The notes beneath the pieces are model-generated. The model did not search any database and was not told where the DNA came from. It saw only the letters and a program-made list of their open reading frames with translations. From Protopterus annectens (taxonomy: Eukaryota > Chordata > Ceratodontiformes > Protopteridae): a stretch of DNA of 64,000 bases. Positions 34,617-46,600 of this stretch are shown here, one piece after another. The stretch spans positions 1,191,638,956 to 1,191,702,955 of the forward strand of contig NC_056737.1 of NCBI RefSeq assembly GCF_019279795.1, in the 5' to 3' direction. How positions within the stretch are numbered: the first letter of the stretch is position 1; each line of letters begins with the position of its first letter. The translations under genes were made by a program, and so were the position numbers.

Positions 34617-35839
34617 TGTAATGAAAGCTTTGCACAGTCTATTTATATGTATATACCATTTTAAATGTATTTATATTTGGAGTATGCAACTTTAAAAGTT
34701 AACTGAGTTTCAATTTAATAATTAACTTGAGTATTTAAGGAGAGTTGCTCAGGGATTCATTTGTCTGAAGAAGTACATGTCATTGTTTGTATGAAAGCTC
34801 TTACATTAAATTGTTGTGGTTTATTTCATTCATTCCATCCTTTGTTCATTACTGAGTTTGTTCTTTTCAAAGTTTAACCTGACATATTGATTTAATTAGC
34901 AAGAATGGCCATGGCCCATCACCCACAGAATCAAGGAAGAACTATCAGTCTGTCAGTCCATTGTCTGTCCTGGCCAGATGAAGTTTCCCATGTTAGAGCT
35001 ATCAGTCTGTCAGCCTATTGCCTGTCATAGTCAGGTGAAGTTTCCCATGCTGCATGAATGCAGTGCTGTAGTTCTTATTTCTTTACATGCACATTGTGTA
35101 ATGATCATGTGTCATGGAAAACCAATAGGAAGCTTTTTATTTCAATGGTATATTCATCAATGGAATGGAATGACAAATATGCTTGTGGAAAATTACTGAC
35201 ATAAACTTGCTAAAAACAGTTCATAGATAAGTAAATATGGCTTGCTTTCCTCATTTGACTACACATCCAAAGTAGAAATGAATGTGAACTTCATCTCATA
35301 CAGACATTATTTTATTGGTTTCCTGTTTGTGTAACTTTAGTACATTCTGCCTGACAGGGAACTACATATAAGTCATGGTAGCATTTCTTACTTGCATTAT
35401 AGATTCATAGGCTGGGATTCAGAAACACTTTCCACAAGGGGAAATCTTAACACAACTATCCCTCCCCACAGTAATCCTTTCCAATTCTTAAATGACCCTA
35501 CTGCTGAAATTTTCAGCTCGTGAGGGCCCCACCATGGAAGGTGGTCTCACAGGCAGAGTTGTATGATAATGAAACAATCCATGGGAGTAGCTAATGCTAA
35601 TTAGTGATGTGGTCTCCTCCAGGACTGCCAGACTGTCCTGATTTATGCTGCAGAATGATTTAGAGAATTGCTCCACCATGTAAAGTTTCACTATTTTAGA
35701 AAAAGTGAATGCCATCTAAAGACAGAGGTCACCCATTCACTTCTGTAGAAGGAGTCATGTTGCAGGTGAGTTACCAAAGACATGAGACTGGTGAGTGTGT
35801 TAGTGTGTGTACATAAGTTGACATGTGTGTTCATGTCTG
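34491..35839. other. Little recognised; small tandem duplication
   Basis: Apart from the AT microsatellite, 34937-35050 holds two copies of a unit of about 58 bp (CTATCAGTCTGTCAG ... GAAGTTTCCCATG). No gene signature is seen. The last part may be decayed LINE upstream of the next element. Confidence 0.5.
34565..34613. repeat. (AT)n microsatellite
   Basis: About 24 TA dinucleotides. Confidence 0.97.
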
Positions 35840-37065
35840 CAGGGGCATGAATGAAACTGCATGACTGTTTCCACCTGTCAACAGATCACTGATTTTCTAA
35901 CCAATAGGAAACAGCAGGTGAAACTGGGGAGATTTACATTTGGCTATCACACAATCAATGCAGGTGCCCCCCAGGTGCCCCCCAGGGATGTGTGCTCTCC
36001 CCACTGCTATTCTCCTTCTACTCTAATGACTGCACCTCTAAGAACCCCACTGTCAAACTTATTAAATACACAGATGATACAACTATCATCAGGCTCATCA
36101 GGAATGGTGATGAGTCTACATACAGATGGGAGGTTGAGCAGCTGGCCCTTTGGTATAGACAGAATAATCTGGAGCTGACCATTCTTAAAACTGTGGAGAT
36201 GACAGTGGACTTTAGGAGTGGTACTACAATACCCCCCCCCTTATATTTAATACTGATGTGTCAGTTCTGGAATCCTTCAAGTTTTTGGGATCTATAATCT
36301 CCTGGGACTTGAAGGGGGAAACCAATGTAGTGTCCATCATAAAAAAGAAACAACAGTGAATGTACTTTCTGCGACAATTGAGGAAGTTCAACCTCCACTG
36401 GGACTGTTGTTTCAGTTCTATACAGAAGTCTTTGAGTCTGCTCTCAGCTCATCCATAACAGTGTGGTTTGGATCTCTGTCTAAACATGACAAACATAGGT
36501 TACATCGAATAGTCAGGACTGCCAAAAATATCATTGCTGCTAGTTTGCTTTCCTTACAGGAACTGTACTATTCCAGAGTCAAGAAACGGGCATGGAAAAT
36601 CATCACCAACCCTTCACATCCAGGCCACCATCTTTTGAACTATTACCATCAGCCAGACATTATATATTAATACACACCAAAACAAGCAGATATACAAACA
36701 TTTTTTCCACAGGCCATCAAGTTCATAAATGGTTAACTCAGCTTATTAGGCTGGGGTATTCTTTTTCTTAAGCCTCTGAGGATTCTACAGTAATGTTTAC
36801 ATACTGTTAATACTTGTTTCTGTCAGAGTTTATTTTGGCATTTCTTGGACTGAGTTGCACTTTGTACCTTGTATGTGTGTGTATATGTAAATTTACTTTT
36901 TTTTTGGCTTGTTCTTAATAGTTGCATGTATGTCATTTGTCTTGTTCTTAATAGTTGTATATATGTTGCTTATGTAACTCATACTTGGAGAGTCACTGAA
37001 ACCAGAGTCAAATTCCTTGTATGTGCATACTTGGCCAATAAATGTGATTCTGAGTCTGATGACTA
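35840..37065 (+). pseudogene. L2-clade (Maui-like) LINE 3' half
   Basis: Plus-strand RT text in three frames: ITDFLTNRKQQVKLGRF (35885), SPLLFSFYSNDCTSKNPTVKLIKYTDDTT (split by a frameshift; 36000-36080), VEQLALWYRQNNLELTILKTVEM, then ITVWFGSLSKHDKHRLHRIV (36450) and LYYSRVKKRAWKIITNPSHP. The active site is YTDD. The GAPQG block is damaged by a duplication of GTGCCCCCCAG (35963-35984). The 3' end near 37060 has TGAATGGATGAATG, as in L2 tails. No complete protein is possible. Confidence 0.85.
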
Positions 37066-37131
37066 TGAATGGATGAATGCCCATGACTGTGATCGACTGT
37101 AATGGGAATTGTTTGTTGATGGGTAACTGAA

Positions 37132-37134
<3 letters not shown>

Positions 37135-37213
<79 letters not shown>

Positions 37214-37309
37214 TGTGTGCCTGTGTGGGTCTGTTTATGTGTGTGTAGGTGTGTTAATGTGTTTTTGTGGGTGACTGTGGATGGTTATGGGTGTGTCTGT
37301 GAGTATGCA

Positions 37310-37387
<78 letters not shown>

Positions 37388-37469
37388 GGTGTGTTTATGG
37401 ATGTGTGTTTGTGGGTGACTGTGTCTGTGGATGGTTATGGGTGTGTCTGTGAGTATGCGCTTGTGTATG

Positions 37470-37550
<81 letters not shown>

Positions 37551-37556
37551 TTGTTA
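37135..37556. repeat. Compound (GT)n with ~165-bp higher-order unit
   Basis: Three (GT)n tracts (37135-37216, 37310-37376, 37473-37548). They are separated by two related spacers containing GGGTGACTGTG, GATGGTTATGGGTGTG and TCTGTGAGTATGC. The 151-codon Cys-Val frame is only the repeat. Confidence 0.95.
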
Positions 37557-38700
37557 GGGAGGGGAAGTGTAGAGGCGTGCTTCCACTAATCTGATGCATG
37601 TGCTCTTAGGGAGACCGCTACTACTGGTCTGAAAATGCTAGAGTTGGCTAAAGTGTGATTCATAGACATGCTAATGAGCAGATAATGATGCCCATCTCAC
37701 TGTGGTCATAGCTGCCTCTGAATTACATTTCCTCACCACCACTGTAATCGAACTATCTGTGGTACACAATTACCTTCATTAAGGAGCAATTTCTGAATCC
37801 TACAATAGTGTATCTGTTCTTCACAAAAGTTTGTTCTTTAACTCATTAACACCTATGTGGTGTTGAAATGTAGAATGTCACACCTCTAGCAGCCTACACA
37901 CACCTTGCATTCCAGAGTAAGTTCTGAAAAATAAACTTAAAAAGCATAAGAAAATAAATGTAAATAGTTTGTGCACAATAACATTTATTAAAACAGTACA
38001 AAAAGTAATTGTATCAGTAAGAAGTATTCTTTATAGTGGTAATAGGCAGTGGATTCAAAGTTTTTCCATAAATACTATAATATATTACAATGCGCACTAA
38101 CCCAACATTTTAGTTTTGCTGCACTTTCACAAACTGTCACATTTGGGAAACTGTATAACCTAAATATATGTTGTTAGAACATTTTTGTTACATAGACATA
38201 ACCTTTCATATGACTACGATCCATGTTTATTGAGATTTACCCAAATATGAAACACGCTTAATTATATAATTATCAATATAAATAACAGTGAATATATCTA
38301 AAGATATGCAACTTACAGTGCAAATCTCAAAGAGAGTTTTCATCAACAACATGTGAGGTTTCATCCAATGTCATGCAACAGTTTGTATAACTACTTGGTT
38401 TTTGAAATATTAAGTACATCTGGAAATATTATTCATTTTTATAATAACTAACACACTGCTAGCAATATCTCCAGTACAGTGTGATATAAAAGGACACAGG
38501 CAATGAATTTTCCTATCTCCTACCATGATATATTACACCATGCTCCTCAATATTACATAGAGCTCTCAGATATGAAAATGTGAACATAAATATGAAAATA
38601 TGAATAATAAGTGACAAACAGTGATTAATTTCTCTGCTGCAGGCCATCCTGGATTAAGAGTCTTGGTGTCATTGTGCTAATTACTCTTCACACTTTCTAA
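37557..38700. other. No recognised feature
   Basis: AT-rich, unique-looking sequence with no gene or repeat family seen. Confidence 0.5.
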
Positions 38701-38877
38701 TAACACTTGTTATTAGCTGGTAAGTTACTTATTTAAAGAAACCAGACCCAAAAAAGGTCTGGAATCCATAATATGAGTTTGAACTGAAGGTATGCAAAAA
38801 AGGGGGATATAGGCTCAAATTAGTTAAGAGTTAACAAACTGATACATTAAAGGACTCACAGCCAAGAAGATTCCATA
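38701..38877. repeat. Direct repeat flanking the LINE, left copy
   Basis: TAACACTTGTTATTAGCTGG at its start and GATTCCATATA at its end recur in the same order at 42072-42242. The two copies are clearly alike, with some small indels. They abut the two ends of the LINE body. Confidence 0.88.
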
Positions 38878-41800
38878 TAGAAGCTCGAAGGGAAGAGAAG
38901 TAGAAGGAGTATGAAGGAAAGAAAAGAAATGACACAAAGGCCAGAATCATAAGTAAGAGAGGAGAAGAAAAAAGACAGTCAAGACAAGGTGGGAGAGATG
39001 GAAGATGTAGGTCAGAGCATAAGAGGACGGCAGAGAAGGGAAGCAGGGTAGACGTTAGTTTTCAGGAAAATGAAGGGTTAAAGGTTAGGAGAGAGTAATG
39101 AGAGGGAGGTTAGCCTGGAGTACTACAAGAGCAGAGCCAGTGGTTTTGGAAAGTTAGCCTGGAGTACTACAAGAACAGAGCCAGTGGTTTTGGAAATGTA
39201 GTTTGATTTGTTGTTTGAAAAGAGGCAGGGATGAGATTAGTGTTAACTCTTTAGGCAGCAAATTCCATACTCTGCCTACAGTATTGGTGAAAAGAGAGTC
39301 ACCAGCTAAGTTGTGGGCCTTTATGGGTTTGGTCATAAGTTTACAGGAGGAACGAAGCGAGGTGAGATTGTTATAATGGAGTAGAAGTTGTGAAAGTATA
39401 GGGGTATTACAAGGTTGGTACAGTATTTTGTGGGCAATTGTAAGTTGTGAAATATTAAGATGGTTTTGTAGTTCCAGCCAGCCTAACTGTTTCAAATTTA
39501 GGCAGTGATGTGTTCTAAAAGGGTTACCAGTGGCGAAGCGGGCAATGTTATTATAGCAAGTTGCTAGTTTGTTTAGGTTAGTTTTTTTTAGGTTGGTGAA
39601 GATAGGAGAGGCATAGAAGAGAGTTGATACAAGATGGGAGTGAGCAATAGTAGCTCTAGTTGATGGGGTAAGAAATGGTTTTATACGGTATAATGATCCA
39701 ATTTTTCTGTTAACAGTTTTGATGGTGTTGTTGATGTGTTGGTCAAAAGAGAAATTGTTATCAATGGTAACACCAAGTAGTTTTGTTGTGGAGTCAGGAG
39801 AGATGATAGTTTTGTTGTTAGAGTAGATAGAGAAATTAAGTGGAGAGGTACGAGTGGTGGGGGTGAAGAGGAGAAGTTTGGTTTTTTTGGCATTGAGAAG
39901 TAGATACCGTCTAGTAAACCATGTTTCTACAGTGTTGAAGGTAGTTTGAGTTAGAGTGGTTAGATCAGAGGAGGTGGATGCTGAACAAATGATAGTAGAG
40001 TCGTCTGCATATTGAATGCAGGTAGCTTGAGGAATTACAGAGTGGAGATCGTTAATATAGAGGGAGAAGAGGAGAGGACCAAGGATAGAGCCCTGAGGGA
40101 CTCCAATTGTAATGGGAAGTGAGGAAGAGATATGGTTTTCCCAAAGAACTGCTTGTTGTCTGTTACTGAGGTATGATGTAAACCAGTTGATGGCAAGGCT
40201 GTCAAATGAGAGGGATTTGAGAATGCTAATTAGAGAAGAGTGGTTGACCATGTCAAAAGCTTTAGAGAGGTCAATGAATAGGGCAGAAGAGAGTAGATTC
40301 TTGTTGCGATTGCTGTTAATGGTATCTGCAAAGGAAAGGAGGGCAGTGGTAGTACTATGGTGGGGTCTAAAGCCATGTTGACAGTGAGCTAAAATATTGT
40401 GAAGAGATAGGTACTGTACCAGTTGCTGATGTATACATTTCTCCATAATTTTTGCTAATGGAGAGAGAAGAGCAATAGGTCTAAAGTTGGAATAGTCAAT
40501 AGAGTTTCCGCCTTTATGTAGTGGGATAATATGAGAGATTTTCCAGATGTGAGGGATGGTTCCTTCTTGGATGGTTCTATTTATGAGTAAAGATATTGGG
40601 TAAGCAATTTCTTTGGCTGCTTTTTGTAAGAATAGGGGAGGGAGCTTGTCAGCAGAGGGAGTACAAGGTTTGAGTTTGAGAAGTAGTTTGAAGATGGTAG
40701 AAGTAGAGATGGGTTGTAAAGAGAAGCTACAGTTAGAGTTTAAGAGATTGTTAGGAGGATAAAAGTTATTAGTATTTAATTGTCTAGCGAGAGATTGAAT
40801 AGTATCAGAGAAGAATGAGTTAAAAGTATTTGCAGTTTGAAGAGGGGTGTCAGGGTTGGCATTTAGTGTGGAGGGAGTTTTAGCAGTACCTGGAGAAAGG
40901 AGTCTATTGATAGAAGACCAGAATTGTTTGGGTTTATTTAGGTTAGTTTCTTGTAGATTGCAGTAGAACTTTCTTTTATCAGTGAGGATGGCTTTTTTGG
41001 TAAGATTTCTAAGTTGCTGAAAGTGATGAAAATCAGAGCTGATTCTATGGGACCTCCATTTGTTCCAGATCTTATTTTTGGAGAGAATTAGTTTTCTAGT
41101 TTCATTTGAGAGCCAAGGGGCTGTATTAGATTTCATTCTAATAGTGCGTTCGGGAGCATGATTGTCTATAATAGAAAGGAAAGTAGAATTAAAGAATAAT
41201 ACTGCTTCATTTAGTGGAAGAGTCTTTAAAGGGTTCCAGTTGCAAGTTCTGAGTTCGTTCTGAAATAGGTCGGTTTTAAAGTGTTTAGTGGAACGTATTT
41301 TTCTTATATTGAGGAGGGGAAGATAATCAGTCTTCTCTCTTGCAATGTATGTTAAACAGTGATCACTGAGGTCATCAGGCAGGGTCCCAACATTATAAGT
41401 GATATTACATTTGTTTATAAGAATCCAGTCTAATATAGTCTGTTTTCTGTTTAACTTATTAACTCTTGTTGTGGATGTAATGGTTTGGGTGAAACCGTTT
41501 AGGTTAATGTGAGAGATGGGATTATCGGTATTAATAGCATTCCAGTCAATATTTAGGTCGCCAAGAATGATAGTTTCTTGGGGTAGTAGTTGGAAACCCA
41601 ATTGAGAAAGTCTTCTACAACTGGTATGTTGTTTCCTGGAGGTATGTAAATGCAGATGATGTAAAGGGCTTTTTTGGCATTAAGTTGAAGTTTTGAGATG
41701 ATGGCTTCTACCTTACTATCTTGGGTTGGACAGGCAGGTAGGGTAGAGATATTAAGATGGTTCTTAAACAGTATTGCTACACCACCACCCTTTCATTTGT

Positions 41801-42071
41801 TACGGTCAAGCCTGAGTATATTATAGCCTTGTGGTATAATCTCAGTATCCTTAGTGGCTGGCTTTAGCCAGGTTTCAGAGAGACAGAGAATGTCAAAGCT
41901 GTGTATATCTAGGAGGGTATGAAGGTAGGGTACTTTGTTGTTTACACTGCGTATGTTAAGGTGTCCTATGAGGAGTGTAGTATTGGTGCCATGTTTGGGT
42001 GTTTGTGTAGAAGGATGTATGGGGCCAGGGTTGGGATGAATGTCACCGTCTTGTAAGGTAGGATTGATAGG
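38878..42071 (-). mobile_element. L2/CR1-group LINE, best preserved in the window
   Basis: Minus-strand non-LTR element. The 3' UTR is 39153-38878 and includes a 45-bp tandem duplication (about 39112-39201, GCCTGGAGTACTACAAGA). ORF2 is nearly complete from the 2A-like start (42050) to its stop at 39154, but is broken by one in-frame TGA (about 41792) and one frameshift near 41600. The 5' end is cut exactly at the flanking repeat, so ORF1 is missing. Relatives lie at 7160-9480, 15586-17430 and 28150-29255. Confidence 0.9.
39154..41601 (-). pseudogene. LINE ORF2: endonuclease end plus reverse transcriptase
   Basis: 815 open codons. Residues 1-90: endonuclease C-terminal half, with ETIILGDLNIDWN (metal-binding GDxN) and LSDHCLTYI (SDH). 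About 350-385: IIPLHKGGNSIDYSNFRPI (RT fingers). About 440: FIDLSKAFDMVNHSSL (first catalytic Asp). Then GVPQGSILGPLLFSLYIND, and YADDSTII at residue 531 (plus-strand 40000-40011), so the polymerase active site is intact. The C-terminal part has LLGVTIDNNFSFD and RVWNLLPKELT. It would nick target DNA and copy its own RNA there. The listed start is an internal codon: the frame continues homology upstream after a frameshift, so this copy is dead only through two point defects. Confidence 0.9.
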
Positions 42072-42077
42072 TAACAC
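41793..42077 (-). pseudogene. LINE ORF2 N-terminal part with 2A-like motif
   Basis: About 90 codons. It contains DGDIHPNPGP (42050-42021), a 2A-like motif, followed by LLIGHLNIRSVNNK (endonuclease start, Asn ligand) and FDILCLSETWLKPA (catalytic Glu). The apparent first codon is GTG in the flanking repeat and not a natural start. A TGA then interrupts before KGGGVAILFKNH, where endonuclease homology goes on to 41600. Known 2A peptides cause ribosome skipping and need D(V/I)ExNPGP; here the Glu is His, so activity is doubtful. Confidence 0.82.
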
Positions 42078-42242
42078 TTGTTATTAGCTGGTAAGTCACT
42101 TATTTAAAGAAACCAGACAAAAAAAGTCTGGAATCCATAAGGAGCTATGAGTTTGAACTGAAGGTATGCAAAAAAGGGGGATATAGGCTCAAATTAGTTA
42201 AGAGTTAACAAACTGATACATCTCACAGCAGGATTCCATATA
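42072..42242. repeat. Direct repeat flanking the LINE, right copy
   Basis: Matches 38701-38877 (GGTATGCAAAAAAGGGGGAT, AGAGTTAACAAACTGATACAT). It begins exactly where the LINE 5' end stops. Confidence 0.88.
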
Positions 42243-42724
42243 CAAACATTCTACCTGTTACATTGTCCAAGACTCATTTGGCTACAGTTTGTTTGTTTGT
42301 ATCAACTCTAACTTAGCATTATTCCCACATATGCAAATATGCAAAATAAATAAATAAATAAATAGTGAAGCAGTCTGCAAAAGAACACAACATTTATTAA
42401 AAAAATGTTCTGCAAATACTATATCTTACAGCAAACACTGTTTGGAGCCAAATAATAAGTAAAACTCAACTTTATTTCATAAATTTAACTTTAAAATAAC
42501 TAACACCTTAGCATACAGCTTTCCACTGTAAAGTCACAGTTACTACAGACACTCAGTTTATAACAATTCCAAGTCCAGTATCGAGAAATGCAGAAAAATA
42601 AGGGTAGGGACTAAAAAAATTCAATGTTTTAGAATAATGACTGGAGGGCTTGTAAGGATTAGAGCTTTTGTTAAGGCTCCAAACATTTTTTATGTTTTCT
42701 GCATTGTGTTATGTTAGAAGGTTT
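42243..42724. other. No recognised feature
   Basis: AT-rich, with a short (AAAT)n run near 42350. No coding or family signature. Confidence 0.5.
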
Positions 42725-43684
42725 TCACAGGTTTGTAGGTTGTTACTAAGTTAATGACCACTAGGGACCTTACAAGCCTAACTATGCACCCCAATCCATT
42801 TGGGTCCCAAATATCATGGACATCTATATAGAGATGGGGCATGTTAATAGGGAAGTAGCTAAGGATTTTTAGGGGGAGTGTTAGTTGGGGTAATAATTTT
42901 CTTCCTGACAGCGTCTATCCATGGGGGGCCAGCCTAGGGGGTACATTTACTATTTCTCATTCACTTGTCAAAGTTTTGTTTGAATAGAGTCAAGGGTGAA
43001 CTCTGTTTTACATGGATAGGGAACCTATTCCATAATGCTGGAATCCTTTGGGACACATACCTGTCACTCCAGCATCTTCTGTTTATGTCACAAACAAAGT
43101 TTAGGTCCATGGATTTAGTGTTTCTGGCTCTGTTTGTTTTACTCATGTGCAACAGATCCATCAGGGCTGGGTCGGAGGAAGCCCTGTAAGCTAGGCGAAT
43201 ATCTCCTCTCAGTACCCTGTAGCAGATTGAATACAGAGGCAGAGCCTTTAGAAAATCATTGTAGGGCAGAGTACTCATGCCCTGAATTCTCCTGGTGAGA
43301 AACTTTTTTGGGCATTCCAACTGTTGCATCTGTCTTATTAGATAAATACCAGAGGGGGTATTGTATTCAATGACTGGTCTGTTAAGGGCCAAGTGGAGTG
43401 GGGCTATAACTTCCTTGGACCTGGATGCCATACCCTTACCTATAAACTGGCTAATAGAGAATGATTTTCTTACTGTCCTAGCTACATTTTGACAGATTGC
43501 TGTCTACAGATCTTCCCAGATCTCTTACTACTGGCTTGCCTCTCAAAGGTGTTTTATTGATGGAGTAATTAACTTGGGTTGATAGTTTCCCAAAAGGCAT
43601 TATAATGCATTTTTGGCATTGAGTTTTAGGCCATGACTTTGAAACTAGCTATTTGTCTGTGTTAAACCCTCTTGCAAGATATTG

Positions 43685-44044
43685 AGGTTTACTATCAAAA
43701 TGTCAACATTCATATGGTCTAACAGTCATATGATCGACACATATGGTCGACACATGAATATTAAGTCGTTCATTTGGTCGACAGAGTGCATTTGAATTTC
43801 TGTTGACATTATTTTGACAACTGGCAATGATTTACCCTTGTCAGCAGTGTTGTGCAATCTCGGAGTTGTAATATTTATGTAGCAGGGGGTGTAGGGGGTG
43901 CAGGGGAACACTAGTGTTAGTTTGCAGGTGTTTGTCAACCATTTAAATGTTGACATTTTAATTTCATTATTTTGACCATTCAATGTAATGATTTCAACCA
44001 AATGAATGTTGACCATATGAATTTTGACATTTTGATAGTAAACC
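43685..44044. mobile_element. Hairpin-arm MITE, copy 6
   Basis: Inverted ends GGTTTACTATCAAAATGTCAA / TTGACATTTTGATAGTAAACC with identical flanks AGATATTGA (43677-43685 and 44045-44053). The arms contain CATATGGTC and TCGAC pieces around palindromes. The core has CAATCTCGGAGTTGTAATATTTA and a G-rich stretch (AGCAGGGGGTGTAGGGGG). The end motif is GGTTTA instead of GGGTCTA, so it is a subfamily. It interrupts LINE RT sequence. Confidence 0.85.
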
Positions 44045-44876
44045 AGATATTGATGTCTTGGGAGAATCTATAATAGCTCCCAGTATACACTAATCTGTGT
44101 ACTTGGTGAGCCAGAGAACTTGGGTATTAGCCTTGACTTCTGAGAAGTATATGGCAAACAGGCGGGCCCCAGCATGGATCCCTGGGGTACTCCACTGGTG
44201 AATGGTCTCTTGGTGGAGGTGGTCTCCCTAAACCTGACATCTTGGGTCCTGTCTGTGAGCCAGATGACAATCCAGTGAATTAAGCAAATTTTGTAGGGAT
44301 TTATACCTAGTTCAGAGAGCTTGTCAAGAATGCCTGATTGGGATAGTGTATTGAATGCCTTGGCTAGGTCAAGATATGCAGTATGTACCATTTTACCATC
44401 ATTCATTGCCTTGGTGACCTTCCCTTTATAAAGCCAAACTGTGATGGGTCCAGTGTCTGTAGGTTGACAATGTCCTTGTTTATCCTTTCCATGATAGTTC
44501 CTTGTATGGCTTTGCATATTAGGTTTGTTAGACTGATGGGTCTGTAGTTCCCTGAGTTAGTTGATGGTTCACCCTTGTTGAGGGGGTGACTGTTGCTGTC
44601 CTCCACTCACTTGGACACAGCCTATTTCAAGGCTGTAGTTAATGAGAGATTCATGCATTCCTGATTCATCATACTTTAACTGTTCAGGAGGCAACTGGGG
44701 ATGTTGTCAGGCCCCATGGAGGTGGTTTTCTTGGCTTTAGCAAGTGCTGCCAGCACCTTGTCCCTGCTAATACTTGGGAGAAGTATGCTAGAGGGGATTT
44801 TAGCTGGTGGAGCTGGGTAAGAGTTGGGGTGAAGTTTGAGATGAATTTATCAGCCAGTAGGTTTGCTATGTCACCC

Positions 44877-46307
44877 TGATCAGTGAAAGTGATGCCATTC
44901 ACCACCAGTTCAGCACACTGCTGTGTGTTACCAATAAGGTGATCAGTGAAACTGATACCATTCACCACCAGTTCAGCACATTGCTGTGTGTTACCTGTAA
45001 GGTTCAGGACACTGCTGTGTGTTACCTATAAGGTGATCAGTGAAGGTGATACAATTCACCACCAGTCCAGCACACTGCTGTGTGTTACCTGTAAGGTTCA
45101 GGACACTGCTGTGTGTTACCTGTAAGGTTCAGCACACTGCTATGTGTCACCTGTAAGGTTCAGCACACTGCTGTGTGTTACCTGTAAGGTTCAGCACACT
45201 GTGGTGTGTTACCTGTAAGGTGATCAGTGAAGGTGATACCATTCACCACCAGACCAGCACACTGCTGTGTGTTACCTGTAAGGTTCAGTACACTGCTGTG
45301 TGTTACCTGTAAGGCTCAGCATACTGCTGTGTGTTACCTGTAAGGCTCAGGACATAGCTATGTGTTACCTGTAAGGCTCAGCATACTGCTGTGTGTTACC
45401 TGTAAGGCTCAGGACATAGCTATGTGTTACCTGTAAGGCTCAGTACATTTCTGTGTGTGTTACCTGTAAGGTTCAGCACACTGCTGTGTGTTACCTGTAA
45501 GGTTCAGGACACTGATGTGTGTTACCTGTAAGGTTCAGCACACTGCTATGTGTCACCTGTAAGGTTCAGCACACTGCTGTGTGTTACCTGTAAGGTTCAG
45601 CACACTGTGGTGTGTTACCTGTAAGGTGATCAGTGAAGGTGATACCATTCAGCACACTGCTGTGTGTTACCTGTAAGGTTCAGCACACTGCTGTGTGTTA
45701 CCTGTAAGGTTCAGCACACTGCTGTGTGTTACCTGTAAGGTTCAGCATACTGCTGTGTGTTACCTGTAAGGTTCAGCACACTGCTGTGTGTTACCTGTAA
45801 GGTTCAGCACACTGCTGTGTGTTACCTGTAAGGTTCAGTACACTGCTGTGTGTTACCTGTAAGGTTCAGCACACTGCTGTATGTTACCTGTAAGGGTCAG
45901 GACATAGCTATGTGTTACCTGCAAGGTTCAGCACACTGCTGTGTGTTACCTGTAAGGTTCAGCACACTGTTGTGTGTTACCTGTAAGGTTCAGCACACTG
46001 CTTTGTGTTGTCTGTAAGGTTCAGCACACTGCGGTGTGTTACCTGTAAGGGTTCAGCACACTGCTATGTGTTACCTTTAAGATGATCAGTGAAGGTGATA
46101 CCATTCATCACCAGTCCAGCACACTGCTGTGTGTTACCTGTAAGGTGATCAGTGAAGGTTATACCATTCACCACCATTTCAGCACACTGCTGTGTGTTAC
46201 CTGTAAGGTGATCAGTGAAGGTGATACCATTCACCACCAGTCCAGCACACTGCTGTGTGTTACCTGTAAGGTTCAGCACAATGCTGTGTGTTACCTGTAA
46301 GGTTCTG
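44877..46307. repeat. 31/63-bp minisatellite grown from LINE ORF2
   Basis: About 40 units of a 31-bp repeat (CAGCACACTGCTG + TGTGTTACCTGTAAGGTT). Some carry an added 32-bp block, TGATCAGTGAAGGTGATACC + ATTCACCACCAG, for example at 44877, 44939, 45028, 45219, 45626, 46081, 46146 and 46208. The minus strand of the long form reads LTGNTQQCAGLVVNGITFTD, which is genuine LINE ORF2 sequence and continues into DQGDIANLLADKF outside the array. Confidence 0.95.
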
Positions 46308-46600
46308 GACGTAGCTGAAGAAAGCCTTGTGATTTTCCTTACTCGTAAGCTATCCTGACCTTGTAGTTGGCCTTATTGGACTTAATTAGACCTCTTAGTT
46401 TTTGTTTAGTTGTATAAGAGAGCACTTATCTTTAAGGTTGTTGCTCTTCCTGCTTTTGGCCTTGAGATTTTTTCTTTTATTATATACCCTGTTTTGCTGA
46501 GGATTCCACCAGTTTGTTTTTAGTGTTTACTTTGGGTTTATTTCTGATAGGTATGCAGGCTCCCTGCAGCCATTCACATGATCTGAAAGTAGTACTCCTA

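Larger units (their letters stand above)
42725..46600 (-). pseudogene. CR1/L2-type LINE with minisatellite and MITE inside
   Basis: A divergent relative of the CCTATGAA-tail LINEs. From the 5' side: NHKAFFSYV near 46340 (endonuclease/RT linker), NGITFTDQGDIANLLADKF (about 44895-44840), GNYRPISLTNLICKAI (44545-44500), DPSQFGFIKGR, YLDLAKAFNTLSQSG (about 44370-44330), TSGVPQGSMLGP (about 44200-44165), and the C-terminal thumb in a 156-codon frame 43431-42961 (RPVIEYNTPSGIY, LWNRFPIHVKQS). The 3' end is near 42725 (GGTTTGTAGGTTG on plus). It holds a foldback MITE (43685-44044) and a 1.4-kb minisatellite (44877-46307), and is not functional. Confidence 0.85.

Noticed and set aside
37139..37594. 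151-codon Cys/Val ORF
   Set aside because: It is the (GT)n microsatellite read in frame.
44877..46307. CRISPR-like or regulatory repeat array
   Set aside because: There are no unique spacers, and the units are LINE ORF2 sequence.
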